Shown here in pieces: positions 19,315 through 29,630 of a DNA stretch of 64,000 bases. The translations under genes and the position numbers were made by a program. Every line of letters begins with the position of its first letter. Positions within the stretch are counted from its first letter, which is position 1. This DNA comes from an uncultured Saccharospirillaceae bacterium (GTDB lineage: Bacteria; Pseudomonadota; Gammaproteobacteria; Pseudomonadales; Oceanobacteraceae), in the NCBI GenBank assembly GCA_947499545.1, contig CANMOZ010000001.1, positions 62,001 to 126,000 on the forward strand, given 5' to 3'. The notes under the pieces were generated by a model. The model searched no databases. It was not told where the DNA came from and saw only the letters and a program-made list of their open reading frames with translations.

Positions 19315-20173
19315 AACCACGCCTACCAGTACACTTCCATTAAACCGGTGGATAGGCATACTGATACTCTCTGGGCTGCTATTCGGCTGCTCAGGTGCTA
19401 CTCGATTGGCTTTTGTCCCGATGAAATCTTTGTTGCAAACACCTGATCGGCTCAACCTTGAATGGGAGCCTGTTGATCATCTAAGTCTTGATCATAAAAC
19501 CCGTCTTTACAGCTGGTGGTTGCCCGCCTCAACAAAAGAAACCAAAGGCAGTGTCTTATTTCTGCATGGAAATGCAGAAAACATCAGCACTCATATACAC
19601 AGTGTACGTTGGCTACCAGAAGCAGGTTACAACGTTTTTTTATTGGGTTATCGAGGCTTTGGCCCTTCTGAGGGCAGCCCTCAACTGCCTGACATTCTAA
19701 AAGACATTGAATCAGCAGCGCGGTGGATCAATATACGCACACCTGATACACCCTTCTTTGTGCTCGGGCAAAGTATGGGAGCCGCTCTCGCCGTTAATTT
19801 CACTGCCGCTCATGGCAAAACTTACGGCGTACAAGGGCTAGCCATTGATGCCTGTTTCCGAGGACTGCCCAACATGGCGCTGACCACGCTCAGTCGAAGC
19901 GTCATAACCTGGATTTTAGTGCCTGTGGGTTGGGCGATCATGCCCAGCGATTACGACCCTGAAGACTTAATTGCCAAAATCAGCCCCACCCCCTTATTAA
20001 TGTTTCACAGCCAAAATGATCAAGTGATCCCTTATCAACAAGGCAGAGATTTATTTGAACGCGCAAAAGCACCCAAATATTGGGCAGAAGCAAAAGGGAG
20101 GCATATCCAAACCTTTGAAGATAAAGACGCTCAACATGCGTTATTAACATTTCTACGGGACAGAGAAATTTAA
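19247..20173 (+). CDS. alpha/beta-hydrolase lipoprotein
   Basis: 308 residues in the BEM46-like alpha/beta-hydrolase style. After an N-terminal membrane segment comes a lipobox (LLFGC), then VLFLHGNAENIS (oxyanion region), the nucleophile elbow GQSMGAALA, a late Asp in SQNDQVIP, and a His near the C terminus (GRHIQTF). The catalytic triad therefore looks complete. The start overlaps the end of the DUF4105 gene by 68 bases; Met codons at 19271 and 19277 are alternatives giving a smaller overlap. The overlap suggests cotranscription with DUF4105. The substrate is unknown. Confidence 0.8.
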   Translation: MKLLESIKMQMPKVRWVFNGIFRTTPTSTLPLNRWIGILILSGLLFGCSGATRLAFVPMKSLLQTPDRLNLEWEPVDHLSLDHKTRLYSWWLPASTKETKGSVLFLHGNAENISTHIHSVRWLPEAGYNVFLLGYRGFGPSEGSPQLPDILKDIESAARWINIRTPDTPFFVLGQSMGAALAVNFTAAHGKTYGVQGLAIDACFRGLPNMALTTLSRSVITWILVPVGWAIMPSDYDPEDLIAKISPTPLLMFHSQNDQVIPYQQGRDLFERAKAPKYWAEAKGRHIQTFEDKDAQHALLTFLRDREI

Positions 20174-20598
20174 CTTAAAAAAGTGTCTAACAGACATCTT
20201 TGATGCATGAGCCAACATTATTTAATAATTTCTTATCCATACCACAGACGGCAGCGTGGAAGAGCTATATACCCCACCGGTCACTTCATCGAACGGATAA
20301 TTATCCGATGTGGCATTCTCTTGCATCTGATCATTTATTTAAGAGTACTTACCGAGCGCAACGGTAAACTATTTTCAATTTCGACAGGAAGACATTTGAG
20401 GAAAGGAAGGCACCCTATTAAGGAACTTATCAAGAAGGGGGCAACAAAATAATCTGCCAGACACAATGATATTTATATGAAATAGGCATAATGCTTCACA
20501 TGGAGATTAGCCCATTGATCTACTTCATTATGACTCATTATTTTAATTAAGCACCAAGCCGCTATGCGGCCAGGTGCTTCTAGTGGAACGACTGCATT
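20174..20598. other. intergenic stretch, only a terminator recognised
   Basis: Between the hydrolase and valS I can support only the valS terminator at its right end. An 81-codon open stretch (20207-20452, plus) has ATG but no ribosome-binding site, a very basic composition and no resemblance to anything I know; I do not call it. Confidence 0.4.
20549..20579 (-). terminator. valS terminator
   Basis: The stem AAGCACC(AA)GCCGC / GCGGC(CA)GGTGCTT has two paired blocks around a small internal loop and a 3-base apical loop. It lies 20 bases past the valS stop and is followed on the minus strand by TTAATTAAAA. Confidence 0.75.
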
Positions 20599-23433
20599 TT
20601 ACAGGCGATTCATTTTTTCAATTTGCAGATTGAGTGTATCCGCTTGGGTTTGATAGTCCGCCAGCTTGGCTTTTTCTTTATCAATAACCGCCGCAGGTGC
20701 TTTACTCACAAAACTGTCGTTATTCAATTTTCCTTGAACACGTGCCAATTCTTTCTGGGCTTTCTCCAGTTCTTTTTGCAAGCGGGCAATTTCGGCGTCT
20801 TTATCTATCAGTCCGGCCATCGGTACCAGAACTTCCATATTCCCAACCACTTTGGTCGCTGACATAGGCGGCTCTTCACTTTCTGACAAGAACTCAAGCG
20901 ACTCAAGCTTTGCTAATTTCGTAAGGGCTACCTGGTTTTCCTGGAAGCGTCTACGGTCATCAGCATTGCCTGCTCGTAAAATCAAAGGGACTTCTTTTCC
21001 TGGAGAGATATTCATTTCACCGCGAATATTCCGTACACCTACGATTACCTGCTGCAACCACACCGCATCTTGCTCTATTTGAGAGTTCATCAAGTGTTCA
21101 TCCGCTTGTGGATAAGTTTCCAACATAAGCGTTTCACCCGATTTACCTACGAGCCCTTTAATGGATTGCCAAATTTCTTCCGTAATATACGGCATAATCG
21201 GATGCGCTAAGCGTACAATGCTTTCTAGGGTTTGAATCAAAGTACGACGTGTTCCACGCTTCGCTTCTGCGCTTGCTTCTTCATCCCAAAGAACGGGCTT
21301 AGATAACTCCAGATACCAATCACAGAATTCATTCCAAGTAAATTCGTACAGTCGCTGTGCTGCCCAATCAAAACGATACCCTTGCATGGCTTTATTAATG
21401 TCTACAATAGCGTGCTGTAACCGCGACTGGATCCACTGATCCGCTAGGCTTAACTCAACCGCACCGCCTTGGGTGCCGCAATCTTGGCCTTCAGTATTCA
21501 TCTGCACGTAACGAGCAGCATTCCAAAGCTTGTTACAGAAATTGCGATAACCTTCTAAGCGCTTAACATCGTAGTTAATGTCACGCCCAGTCGTGGCAAG
21601 CGCCATAAAGGTAAATCGCAATGCATCAGTACCGTAGGCATCAATGCCTTCTGGAAAGTGTTTGCGGGTTTGCTTCGCAATTTTTTCTGCATGCTGAGCT
21701 AACATGGTCCCGGACGTTCGTTTTTTAATGAGATCGTCCAACCCTATTCCATCAATAATGTCGAGCGGGTCTAACACATTCCCTTTGGATTTCGACATTT
21801 TTTGGCCTTCAGAATCTTTCACTAGCCCGTGGATATAGACGGTTTTAAAGGGAACTTCTCCAGTAAACTTAAGCGTGAACATAATCATCCGGGCAACCCA
21901 GAAGAAAATAATGTCCCAACCCGTTACCAATACATCCGTGGGGTGGAAAGTTTTTAATTCAGGCGTTTCATCCGGCCAACCTAGAGTTGAGAACGTCCAA
22001 AGTGCAGAGCTGAACCAGGTATCCAGTACATCTTCGTCCTGCTTCAATGACTGGCTAGCATCTAATTGATGACGCTCACGCACTTCCGCTTCACTGCGCC
22101 CTACATAGACATTGCCTTCTGCATCGTACCAAGCCGGGATGCGATGCCCCCACCACAATTGACGCGAAATACACCAGTCTTGAATATCGCGCATCCATGA
22201 AAAATACATATTTTCGTATTGCTTAGGTACGAACTGAATCTGACCGTCTTCCACGGCTTTAATTGCGGGCTCCGCCAAACTCTTAATGCTTACGTACCAT
22301 TGATCGGTCAATAGTGGCTCAACCACTTCACCAGAACGCTCACACATTGGGACTTTTAATGCATGGTCATCAATTTTTTCAAGCAATCCTAGGGACTCAA
22401 ACTCAGCAACAATGGCTTTACGCGCATCAAACCGATTAAGGTTATGGTAGGCCGCTGGCAACTCAAGATTGATGCCTTCGATCGGCTGCCCTTGAATATT
22501 ATAAGATTCTGCCAGTTCTAAAATTTCCGCATTCTTGTTGAAAACATTAATAAGCGGCAATTCATGGCGTTTACCTAATTCATAGTCATTAAAGTCGTGC
22601 GCTGGGGTAATCTTAACGCAGCCGGTTCCAAACTCACGGTCAACGTAGTCGTCTGCTACCACAGGAATTTCTCGATTCACTAAAGGCAGTAACACCGTTT
22701 TACCAATCAGACTTTGGTAACGCTCATCTTCAGGATGAACGGCAACTGCGGTATCACCGAGCATCGTTTCTGGACGGGTCGTCGCTACGACCAAATAATC
22801 TTTGCCTTCTGCCGTTTTAGCGCCATTCGCAAGTGGGTACCGGAAATGCCATAAGTGCCCTTTCTTATCGACACTTTCAACCTCAAGATCAGAAATCGCT
22901 GTGTGCAGTTTAGGGTCCCAGTTAACCAAGCGCTTACCGCGATAGATCAACCCTTCTTCATGCAGGCGAACAAAGACTTCCTTGACGGCATTGGATAAGC
23001 CATCGTCCATCGTAAAGCGTTCACGCGTCCAATCGACCGATGCACCCAAGCGACGGAGTTGCTGAGTGATGTTGCCACCTGACTCTTTTTTCCAATCCCA
23101 AACTCGATCAATAAAGGTTTCGCGTCCCAAATCATGACGAGAAATGCCTTCCGCCAATAGCTTTCTCTCGACGACCAACTGCGTCGCAATCCCTGCGTGG
23201 TCTGTACCCACCTGCCAAAGGGTATTTCTGCCTTGCATCCGGTGATAACGCACCAAAGTGTCCATCACCGTATCTTGAAACGCATGCCCCATGTGTAATG
23301 TGCCGGTGACATTCGGCGGCGGGATCATGATGCAATAGCTATCCCCTTCACCTGAAGGTTTGAAGTACCCCTGCTCTTCCCAGGTTTGATACCAACGTTG
23401 TTCGATCGCGCTTGGCTGATAGGTCTTATCCAT
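20599..23433 (-). CDS. valS: valyl-tRNA synthetase
   Basis: ValS charges tRNA-Val in the cytoplasm. The 944 residues show the class I features: the HIGH-type motif [14 protein letters not shown] near residue 40, the editing domain with [13 protein letters not shown] and a [17 protein letters not shown] segment, the KMSKS loop ([14 protein letters not shown]) near 550, the anticodon-binding domain, and the C-terminal coiled coil rich in Lys/Glu ([17 protein letters not shown]). Length matches E. coli ValS (951). It is transcribed alone, with a terminator directly downstream. In many gammaproteobacteria valS follows pepA and holC; neither is upstream here. Confidence 0.97.
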   Translation of the reverse strand: MDKTYQPSAIEQRWYQTWEEQGYFKPSGEGDSYCIMIPPPNVTGTLHMGHAFQDTVMDTLVRYHRMQGRNTLWQVGTDHAGIATQLVVERKLLAEGISRHDLGRETFIDRVWDWKKESGGNITQQLRRLGASVDWTRERFTMDDGLSNAVKEVFVRLHEEGLIYRGKRLVNWDPKLHTAISDLEVESVDKKGHLWHFRYPLANGAKTAEGKDYLVVATTRPETMLGDTAVAVHPEDERYQSLIGKTVLLPLVNREIPVVADDYVDREFGTGCVKITPAHDFNDYELGKRHELPLINVFNKNAEILELAESYNIQGQPIEGINLELPAAYHNLNRFDARKAIVAEFESLGLLEKIDDHALKVPMCERSGEVVEPLLTDQWYVSIKSLAEPAIKAVEDGQIQFVPKQYENMYFSWMRDIQDWCISRQLWWGHRIPAWYDAEGNVYVGRSEAEVRERHQLDASQSLKQDEDVLDTWFSSALWTFSTLGWPDETPELKTFHPTDVLVTGWDIIFFWVARMIMFTLKFTGEVPFKTVYIHGLVKDSEGQKMSKSKGNVLDPLDIIDGIGLDDLIKKRTSGTMLAQHAEKIAKQTRKHFPEGIDAYGTDALRFTFMALATTGRDINYDVKRLEGYRNFCNKLWNAARYVQMNTEGQDCGTQGGAVELSLADQWIQSRLQHAIVDINKAMQGYRFDWAAQRLYEFTWNEFCDWYLELSKPVLWDEEASAEAKRGTRRTLIQTLESIVRLAHPIMPYITEEIWQSIKGLVGKSGETLMLETYPQADEHLMNSQIEQDAVWLQQVIVGVRNIRGEMNISPGKEVPLILRAGNADDRRRFQENQVALTKLAKLESLEFLSESEEPPMSATKVVGNMEVLVPMAGLIDKDAEIARLQKELEKAQKELARVQGKLNNDSFVSKAPAAVIDKEKAKLADYQTQADTLNLQIEKMNRL

Positions 23434-23654
23434 AATTGGGCAACTGTACTCAGATCATTGGGGTTTAAACCATTTATTCGGCTAAACCAGGCAGTCTATG
23501 AAACCAGCCAGTATACCGAAATTCCGCAAAGCATGGGACTCCCTGAGCATCCGTATGGATAAAATTCCTCAAAGCTCGGCTAATTCTTCAGTTGCGAGGT
23601 TCTGACTTGGAAACTAACCTGCTACAAACCACCCTTTCGACCAAGAAAATAAAA

Positions 23655-25079
23655 ATGCGTCCCAATCAATCAAGTCTTGTCGTTTATTGCGTCTTTATAT
23701 CAGTATGGCTAGCCGGCTGCGTTACGCCTCCACAAAAAGAGGTAAAGAGCATCAGTCATGCCTTGACGCCAAGGGCTCAATTTTTCAGTAGCGAACGTTA
23801 CATGGACATGCGCCTGAGCCCTAACGGCCAGTGGATCAGTTTCACTAAACGCACCCCCTCTTCTGAAGCAATTTTTGTCGCTCCCACCAAAGATCTAACT
23901 TCCGCCATATCCATCACTCATCTGCTCGGGAAGCGCGTACAACAAAGCATGTGGGGGAATCAGCCCAACGTCCTTCTTCTTAATACGTCTTCAAATTCTG
24001 ATACGGAACCACAGTGGCATCAGCTGACGCTGGATCAGTCCAGCACCTGGTTGGTGACGACTCTTACTGAAAGATCTCTCCCGCTCACTCTGCTTCCATC
24101 AGAAATATCACCTCAAATAGATACCCCCCCTTCCCCCAAACAAGCTGAGAAACTCAGCTATTTGGACGCTGTTTTAGGAAAAGGGCACTATCAAGTTATC
24201 TCAACATCCAAGGATGAAGATCGCTGGTTATTGCTGATTGACGACCTGAATGCTCCTCCCCGATACAGCTTATTCGACGAGCAAAACATGAAGCTGTCTT
24301 TGATTACTTACAGTTACCCGGAACTGATCCGCCAAAAAGTCAATCCCATGATGACTTTTAAAACCAGCAACCAGGATGTGAGACCAAACCTCAGTTTCTT
24401 TTCCGCCCCGAAAGACAAAGTGTTGATAACGGAACCTCATCATTTCAAACCACAAGCACCCTTACCGACCTTGGTCATCACACAGGATTCCGATACGGCT
24501 CAACCCTCATTAGGCTATTCCAGGGTAACGCAATGGTTGGCTGATAGAGGCTATGCCGTATTACAAGTGGCGAATGATTCTAAGCTGCTGACCAGCACCC
24601 TGGATTATGCTATTGAGCAACATTGGGTGATGCCAAACAAGGTTGCTTTTATAGGGGATGTTTCCAGCACTACTGACGTCTTAAATAATCGCTTTCAATG
24701 CGGCATCCGTTTTTCAAATCAGAAGGCAGAAGAGCTGAATGCTTTGGATATACCGCTGTTGAGGTTGCACACACAAAATAAAGACATACCCGCCCCTCCA
24801 CAAAACCCAAAGCAAGAGAATAAACAAACTCTCATCGCACATGGCGTCTTCCTAACGGATGAAACCAACCAATTGTCTGACAAACAACGCTTACTGCAAC
24901 GAGGCATCATGGAAGATTTTCTAGCAAACTGCTTAGGTGGTCGCAGCGAACCGATTCACCCTGAAGAGCTGGTAGACGTAAGTTTTGAATTACGTTCAGG
25001 CCTATCGTTTTTACCCTTCTACGCAAAAGCGCTCAATGATTCGCCACACACCGATGCTTCAACCATCGCTGGAGACTGA
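23655..25079 (+). CDS. lipoprotein resembling an inactivated S9-family peptidase
   Basis: 474 residues. The signal peptide has lipobox LAGC (Cys22). Residues ~35-110 look like one beta-propeller blade of prolyl-oligopeptidase relatives (MRLSPNGQWISFTKR), and the C-terminal part follows the S9 hydrolase order: LADRGYAVLQV at about 295-305, DYAIEQHWVMPNKVAF at about 317-332. Where active members have G-G-S-Y-G-G, this protein has GDVSST, so the nucleophile position aligns with V336. The usual oxyanion region is also shortened. I infer a non-catalytic periplasmic lipoprotein. The start at 23655 gives the signal peptide; the frame is open to 23592. Confidence 0.65.
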   Translation: MRPNQSSLVVYCVFISVWLAGCVTPPQKEVKSISHALTPRAQFFSSERYMDMRLSPNGQWISFTKRTPSSEAIFVAPTKDLTSAISITHLLGKRVQQSMWGNQPNVLLLNTSSNSDTEPQWHQLTLDQSSTWLVTTLTERSLPLTLLPSEISPQIDTPPSPKQAEKLSYLDAVLGKGHYQVISTSKDEDRWLLLIDDLNAPPRYSLFDEQNMKLSLITYSYPELIRQKVNPMMTFKTSNQDVRPNLSFFSAPKDKVLITEPHHFKPQAPLPTLVITQDSDTAQPSLGYSRVTQWLADRGYAVLQVANDSKLLTSTLDYAIEQHWVMPNKVAFIGDVSSTTDVLNNRFQCGIRFSNQKAEELNALDIPLLRLHTQNKDIPAPPQNPKQENKQTLIAHGVFLTDETNQLSDKQRLLQRGIMEDFLANCLGGRSEPIHPEELVDVSFELRSGLSFLPFYAKALNDSPHTDASTIAGD

Positions 25080-25143
25080 TTTTTCCTCTTCGGCTTGGCT
25101 TCCAGTATACTCTTGGCTTTGATGAATTCATTGTTGTGTCTAA

Positions 25144-25779
25144 ATGAACAAAGCAAAACGCATCGAGATTTTCTCAAGGCTTCAAGAGCAAAACCCAAAT
25201 CCCACGACCGAACTGCACTACCAATCGGATTTTGAGCTGCTCGTTGCAGTGGTTTTGTCCGCTCAAGCAACGGATGTGGGTGTTAACAAAGCCACGGCTA
25301 AACTCTTCCCTGTGGCCAATACGCCTGAAGCTATTTATGCTCTTGGAGAGGAAGGCTTAAAGACCTACATCAAAACGCTAGGGTTGTTCAACAGCAAAGC
25401 AAAAAACGTGATCGGGCTTTGCGAGCAATTGATTCAATTGCACAAAGGGCAAGTACCAAATGAACGTAAAGCATTAGAAGCCCTTCCGGGTGTGGGACGA
25501 AAAACCGCCAACGTTGTCCTGAATACCGCTTTTGGGCAGCCAACCATTGCGGTCGACACTCATATTTTCAGGGTGTCTAATCGTACTAAAATAGCCCCAG
25601 GCAAAACCGTCGAAGAGGTTGAACAGCGATTGATCCGACTCGTTCCAGACGAATTCAAGCAAGATGCCCATCACTGGCTTATATTGCATGGTCGATACAC
25701 TTGCATGGCTCGCAAGCCTCGCTGCGGTAGCTGTATTATTGAAGACTTGTGTGAGTTCAATCAGAAGGTGTATGAATAG
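25144..25779 (+). CDS. nth: endonuclease III
   Basis: Nth is the DNA N-glycosylase/AP lyase of base-excision repair for oxidised pyrimidines. The 211-residue protein has the helix-hairpin-helix LPGVGRKTANVVLN, in which the Lys is the Schiff-base residue. The catalytic Asp lies in AVDTHIFRVSNR. The C-terminal iron-sulfur ligands have spacing C-x6-C-x2-C-x5-C, from CMARKPRC to EDLC. Length equals that of E. coli Nth. The start is immediately after the lipoprotein gene, without the rnf genes that often precede nth. Confidence 0.96.
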   Translation: MNKAKRIEIFSRLQEQNPNPTTELHYQSDFELLVAVVLSAQATDVGVNKATAKLFPVANTPEAIYALGEEGLKTYIKTLGLFNSKAKNVIGLCEQLIQLHKGQVPNERKALEALPGVGRKTANVVLNTAFGQPTIAVDTHIFRVSNRTKIAPGKTVEEVEQRLIRLVPDEFKQDAHHWLILHGRYTCMARKPRCGSCIIEDLCEFNQKVYE

Positions 25780-25834
25780 GTATCTTACAAAGACAATAAC
25801 ATTGATTCATTGAGAGAGATTTAGGAGAGACCAA

Positions 25835-26239
25835 ATGCGCATTTTGCACACCATGCTGCGAGTGGGTGATTTAGAACAGTCCATCGATTTTTACACCAAC
25901 GTGATGGGCATGAAGCTCTTAAGAACCTCAGACAATAAAGAATACAGCTACACACTGGCATTTCTAGGATACGACGACGAATCCAACTCAGCTGTGTTGG
26001 AGTTAACCTATAACTGGGGTGTAAGTGAATACGAACTAGGCGATGCCTTTGGTCATATCGCCATAGAGGTAGACGACGTTTACGCTGCATGCGATGCGAT
26101 AAAAGCAGCAGGCGGAAAAATCAGTCGGGAGCCCGGCCCCGTCAAGGGTGGCAAAACTGAAATTGCCTTCGTCAAAGACCCTGATGGCTACGCCCTTGAA
26201 TTAATTCAAAAAAAATCAGGCCCTGAATTCGCGCTATAA
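25835..26239 (+). CDS. gloA: lactoylglutathione lyase (glyoxalase I)
   Basis: GloA isomerises the hemithioacetal of methylglyoxal and glutathione in the cytoplasm. The 134 residues carry all four metal ligands of the proteobacterial Ni-type enzyme: H5 (RILHTMLRV), the Glu of [10 protein letters not shown], the His of FGHIAIEV, and the Glu of GYALELIQ. It lacks the long extension of the zinc-type enzymes. A good AGGAGA ribosome-binding site precedes the ATG. It lies 55 bases after nth on the same strand, so they may be cotranscribed. Confidence 0.96.
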   Translation: MRILHTMLRVGDLEQSIDFYTNVMGMKLLRTSDNKEYSYTLAFLGYDDESNSAVLELTYNWGVSEYELGDAFGHIAIEVDDVYAACDAIKAAGGKISREPGPVKGGKTEIAFVKDPDGYALELIQKKSGPEFAL

Positions 26240-26411
26240 CCTTTTGGTCATTTCCTTCGAGCCTCGGAAGAGTCCTTACGTGGCTCGTGGTTGTTTGCGT
26301 TTGGGACATTGGGTAAGATTGGCCGCTTTTAATCCTTTGGCATCGACTTTCTTGGGGGAAACTCCCTCAACAGAAGTCAGAAGTTAGGCCTCGTTAACAG
26401 GTGAACGCCCC

Positions 26412-27353
26412 ATGAAATCCCACATGCCGGATGTCGCTTCGGACCAGCAACCTCAGCATCGAGCACCTTTAAGCTGGGTTGGCATGAGCAGCATTGCCCT
26501 ACCACTCATGGTGCAAAGCGACAGCGGGGAAACTCACCAGGTTCAAGCCAAAGCCCAGACCTACGTTAATTTAATGAACCCGTCGGTTAAAGGCATTCAC
26601 ATGTCTCGCCTTTACCTATTGCTTGCGGAATATGCACGCACACAGCCATTAACGGCCACAAACTTAAGAACATTTTTATCACACTTGCTGGATTCGCACG
26701 AAGATATTTCCACAGAAACCCAGCTGGAAATCAGCTTTGACTATGTGCTGGACAGGCCCGCTCTCAAGAGCGAATTTTCTGGATTTAAAGACTACCCTTT
26801 TCGCATACGTGCGCATTTTGATGGGCAACAAGTTGCCTTAGAGCTTGGGGTCACTGTTGCGTACTCATCAACCTGCCCCTGTTCAGCAGCCCTTTCAAGG
26901 CAGTTACTCCAAGAAGCTTTTCGTAGTGATTTTGCTGATCGCGAGCAGATCAACCCCGAAGAAGTCGAACATTGGCTTCGCTCGGAGCGTGGCAGTTACG
27001 CAACTCCCCATAGCCAACGGTCTTACGCACAGGTTTGGGTCGCACTGCCTTCTTCTTTGAGTGATTTTCCCTTTTTAAATCTTATCGACATTATCGAACA
27101 AGCATTAGCTACGCCTGTTCAAACGGCAGTCAAACGCGAAGACGAACAAGAATTTGCTCGATTAAACGGTCATAATTTGATGTTCTGCGAAGATGCAGCA
27201 AGACGTTTAACTCAGGCGTTAAATGAACATCCGGATGTCTTTTCGGATTTTTGGCTGCGAGTAGAGCATCTTGAAAGTTTACACGCTCACGATGCGGTCG
27301 CTATTTCTGTGAAAGGGATAGCTGAAGGTTATACGGCCCTCCTGCATAGATAA
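26412..27353 (+). CDS. folE2: GTP cyclohydrolase FolE2 (type IB)
   Basis: FolE2 converts GTP to dihydroneopterin triphosphate, the first step of folate synthesis, with a metal requirement looser than that of the zinc-strict FolE. The 313 residues include KGIHMSRLY, the characteristic SSTCPCSAALSRQL with the metal-ligand cysteine, a Glu/His-containing segment (ELGVTVAYSS), and HDAVAISVKG near the end. FolE2 genes are often under zinc (Zur) control. I see no convincing Zur box in the 170 bases upstream, so regulation is open. Confidence 0.95.
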   Translation: MKSHMPDVASDQQPQHRAPLSWVGMSSIALPLMVQSDSGETHQVQAKAQTYVNLMNPSVKGIHMSRLYLLLAEYARTQPLTATNLRTFLSHLLDSHEDISTETQLEISFDYVLDRPALKSEFSGFKDYPFRIRAHFDGQQVALELGVTVAYSSTCPCSAALSRQLLQEAFRSDFADREQINPEEVEHWLRSERGSYATPHSQRSYAQVWVALPSSLSDFPFLNLIDIIEQALATPVQTAVKREDEQEFARLNGHNLMFCEDAARRLTQALNEHPDVFSDFWLRVEHLESLHAHDAVAISVKGIAEGYTALLHR

Positions 27354-27764
27354 AACTCGCATTCTTATTGAGACAAATCCATCCTAACCAGAGTACGAAA
27401 CTCGAAGCTATTCGGACTCTGGTTAACGGCTCTCAATCATATCAATTGGCACAACAAACTCAAGAAATCAGGAAGTCTAATTCCTGAAAAATTCCCACAG
27501 ATTTTTTATCTAGACACAACCACTACAAAACAGCTGAATGCATAACATGCATTTATAAACAACACTTCCACTCATTCAACCAGGGCATTTATTTTCATTA
27601 TTTTTTAATGACAACATTGAAATGACCCACATCAAGCAAACAGCTCAAATCATTAATTTATGACGACATCATAAACACCCATCGCACCCTGTCATAAAAA
27701 TTGCTAACTCAAAAATTGAAATCGGCTGTTTCTCATTCATTAACAAAAAAAGGATAATTGAATT
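27354..27764. other. AT-rich intergenic stretch
   Basis: About 410 bases hold the hairpin after folE2 (27386-27424), a small inverted repeat of ATGCAT around 27540, and presumably the promoter of the Cys-rich protein. AAAAAAGGA just before 27765 is its ribosome-binding site. No other gene is seen. Confidence 0.4.
27386..27424 (+). terminator. hairpin after folE2
   Basis: AACCAGAGT pairs perfectly with ACTCTGGTT (9 bp) around a 21-base loop that can form an inner CGAA/TTCG stem. It begins 33 bases past the folE2 stop. No T-tract follows, so termination strength is uncertain. Confidence 0.5.
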
Positions 27765-28160
27765 ATGAAATCATTTATAACAGTTGGTGTGTATTTATTT
27801 AGCTTTCTTATTGCTTCTACAGTACTTGCTTCTTCAGAGGAAGTTGCTGTGAGTAAGCCTACAGGTATGTGCACCCTTGACTATAACGCTTGCGGGTTTT
27901 CAAGCTTATGCGGCTGCCCTGAAGAATATCACTACGATGAGGCAGTAGGGTTATGTATCATCAATGACATACACCATGTCACCGAAGCGGGATTAAGCAG
28001 CGTAGATATTAAGAGCTCTTGCTCTATCCAAGTTCCGGCTGCATTTGCATGCTCAGTGGCTTTAAATAAGCTTGGTTACCCCAAATACTGCAACTGCGAT
28101 CTTATAGGAGAGTACAACCCCATGCTGGGACAATGCGTTTCAATGCCCGGCATCAATTAA
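27765..28160 (+). CDS. secreted Cys-rich protein with two related halves
   Basis: 131 residues. A signal peptide (about 1-22) is followed by a small protein with ten cysteines in two sets: C36, C43, C49, C51, C64 and C86, C96, C109, C111, C124. Each half ends with the same pattern C-x-C-x12-C (CGCPEEYHYDEA and CNCDLIGEYNPM), which points to an internal duplication of a disulphide-bonded unit. I recognise no family. The protein should be periplasmic or extracellular; five disulphides are possible. A good ribosome-binding site and signal peptide make the gene convincing. Confidence 0.7.
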   Translation: MKSFITVGVYLFSFLIASTVLASSEEVAVSKPTGMCTLDYNACGFSSLCGCPEEYHYDEAVGLCIINDIHHVTEAGLSSVDIKSSCSIQVPAAFACSVALNKLGYPKYCNCDLIGEYNPMLGQCVSMPGIN

Positions 28161-28244
28161 TGTAAAATTGAAGGGTAACTTCTTACCAAGGACGTTTGTC
28201 ATAATTGGTGAAGTTACCCAGCATAACTCTCAAAACAACACGGC

Positions 28245-29630
28245 TCAGTCTTTTATCAGCGAATCGATATCGTAACCAAGCTCACGTAATCTAGCTACTT
28301 TATATCTCAACGTTCTAGGACTGATTCCTAGCTTTTCGGCCGCTTCTTTTTTGCTCGGTTCTGTCTTGAGTGCATCCATGATTTTTTGAAGTTCATGCTG
28401 CTTTAAATCTTGAACCAAGCTGACATCTTGCTCATCAATGTCTTCATTGACTTCAGCATGAAATGACTTTAATACTTTTTTGCGGTTGACCGCTCCCCAC
28501 GAAACAGGAGGGTCCATCACCAAATCTGAAGCCTTCACTGTTTTTCCTACCTGAACGATGAGCGCTCTCTGAATCACATTGTCCATTTCGCGCACATTTC
28601 CTGGCCAAGGGTACTGTGTTAACTTACTGAGCGCATGCTCTGAAAAAACAACCCCTTCTTTTCGCATTTTCACCGTGTGCTCTTTCAATAAATATTGCGC
28701 CAGAGGGATAATATCTTCTGAACGCCGCCTTAGTGGCTTGCAATGCAAGGGAAAAACATTAAGGCGATAGTATAAATCTTCTCTAAATTCGTGATTTGAA
28801 ACGGCTTCTTGCATATCGCGATTGGAGGTCGCAATGACTCGAACATCGAGCTGCACACTTCTTTTTCCTCCTAAAGGTTCTACCGTTTTTTCTTGTAACA
28901 CTCTCAACAACTTAGCCTGAAGCCCTAATGGCATTTCGGTCACTTCATCCAGCAATAACGTTCCTCTTTGAGCTTGTTCAAATTTTCCTGGTGTTGTATG
29001 AATAGCTCCCGTGAAGGCCCCTTTCTCATAACCAAATAAAATGGCTTCAAGCATATTCTCAGGGATGGCTGCGCAATTGATCGCAACAAATGGACCTGAT
29101 GCACGCTTAGACTGTTGATGTATATATTGAGCCAATACTTCTTTGCCTGTACCGGATTCCCCAGAAATCAATACTGTCGAATCCGTATTGGCGACTTTCT
29201 TTGCCAATGAGAATAAATATTGCGACGCAGGATCTTTTTGAATAGGCAACTGATCCGATTGTGTCGCTTGACCTGCAACCGACCTTAAAACACTTTCTAA
29301 CTGATCAATATCAAACGGCTTAACTAAGTAATCCAATGCGCCATGCTGCATAGCATCAACCGCTTTTTCAATAGTGCCGTATGCGGTCATCAACACAACA
29401 GGCATTTGTGGATGTTTATGTTGAATAGTACGAAGCAGCTCATCGCCATTCATTCCAGGCATATTGACGTCCGTCAGCACTAAATGCTTCGATTTTTTTT
29501 CCAATATATTTAACGCTCGCTCAGCTGTATCTGTTAATTCAGGGTCATGACCAGCCAGCTCAAGCGTATCTTTTAAGGCTTGTCCCAAATCGGGGTCATC
29601 TTCAACTATCAACACTTGACATGGGTTCAT
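28245..29630 (-). CDS. fleR: FleR-type sigma-54-dependent response regulator
   Basis: 461 residues. The receiver domain (about 1-120) has the phospho-acceptor Asp in LVLTDVNMPGMNG. An AAA+ domain (about 140-370) follows, with Walker A GESGTGKE, the sigma-54 contact motif KGAFTGA and Walker B LLLDEVTEMP. The C terminus has a Fis-type helix-turn-helix (AAEKLGISPRTLRYKV). It overlaps the kinase gene upstream by 29 bases. In Pseudomonas and Vibrio (FlrC), this regulator activates mid-class flagellar genes such as basal body and hook. The family assignment is strengthened by the fleQ-fleS-fleR order. Confidence 0.9.
   Translation of the reverse strand: MNPCQVLIVEDDPDLGQALKDTLELAGHDPELTDTAERALNILEKKSKHLVLTDVNMPGMNGDELLRTIQHKHPQMPVVLMTAYGTIEKAVDAMQHGALDYLVKPFDIDQLESVLRSVAGQATQSDQLPIQKDPASQYLFSLAKKVANTDSTVLISGESGTGKEVLAQYIHQQSKRASGPFVAINCAAIPENMLEAILFGYEKGAFTGAIHTTPGKFEQAQRGTLLLDEVTEMPLGLQAKLLRVLQEKTVEPLGGKRSVQLDVRVIATSNRDMQEAVSNHEFREDLYYRLNVFPLHCKPLRRRSEDIIPLAQYLLKEHTVKMRKEGVVFSEHALSKLTQYPWPGNVREMDNVIQRALIVQVGKTVKASDLVMDPPVSWGAVNRKKVLKSFHAEVNEDIDEQDVSLVQDLKQHELQKIMDALKTEPSKKEAAEKLGISPRTLRYKVARLRELGYDIDSLIKD

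Noticed and set aside
20207-20452. 81-codon plus-strand frame before valS
   Set aside because: No ribosome-binding site, odd basic composition, no recognisable similarity; probably chance.
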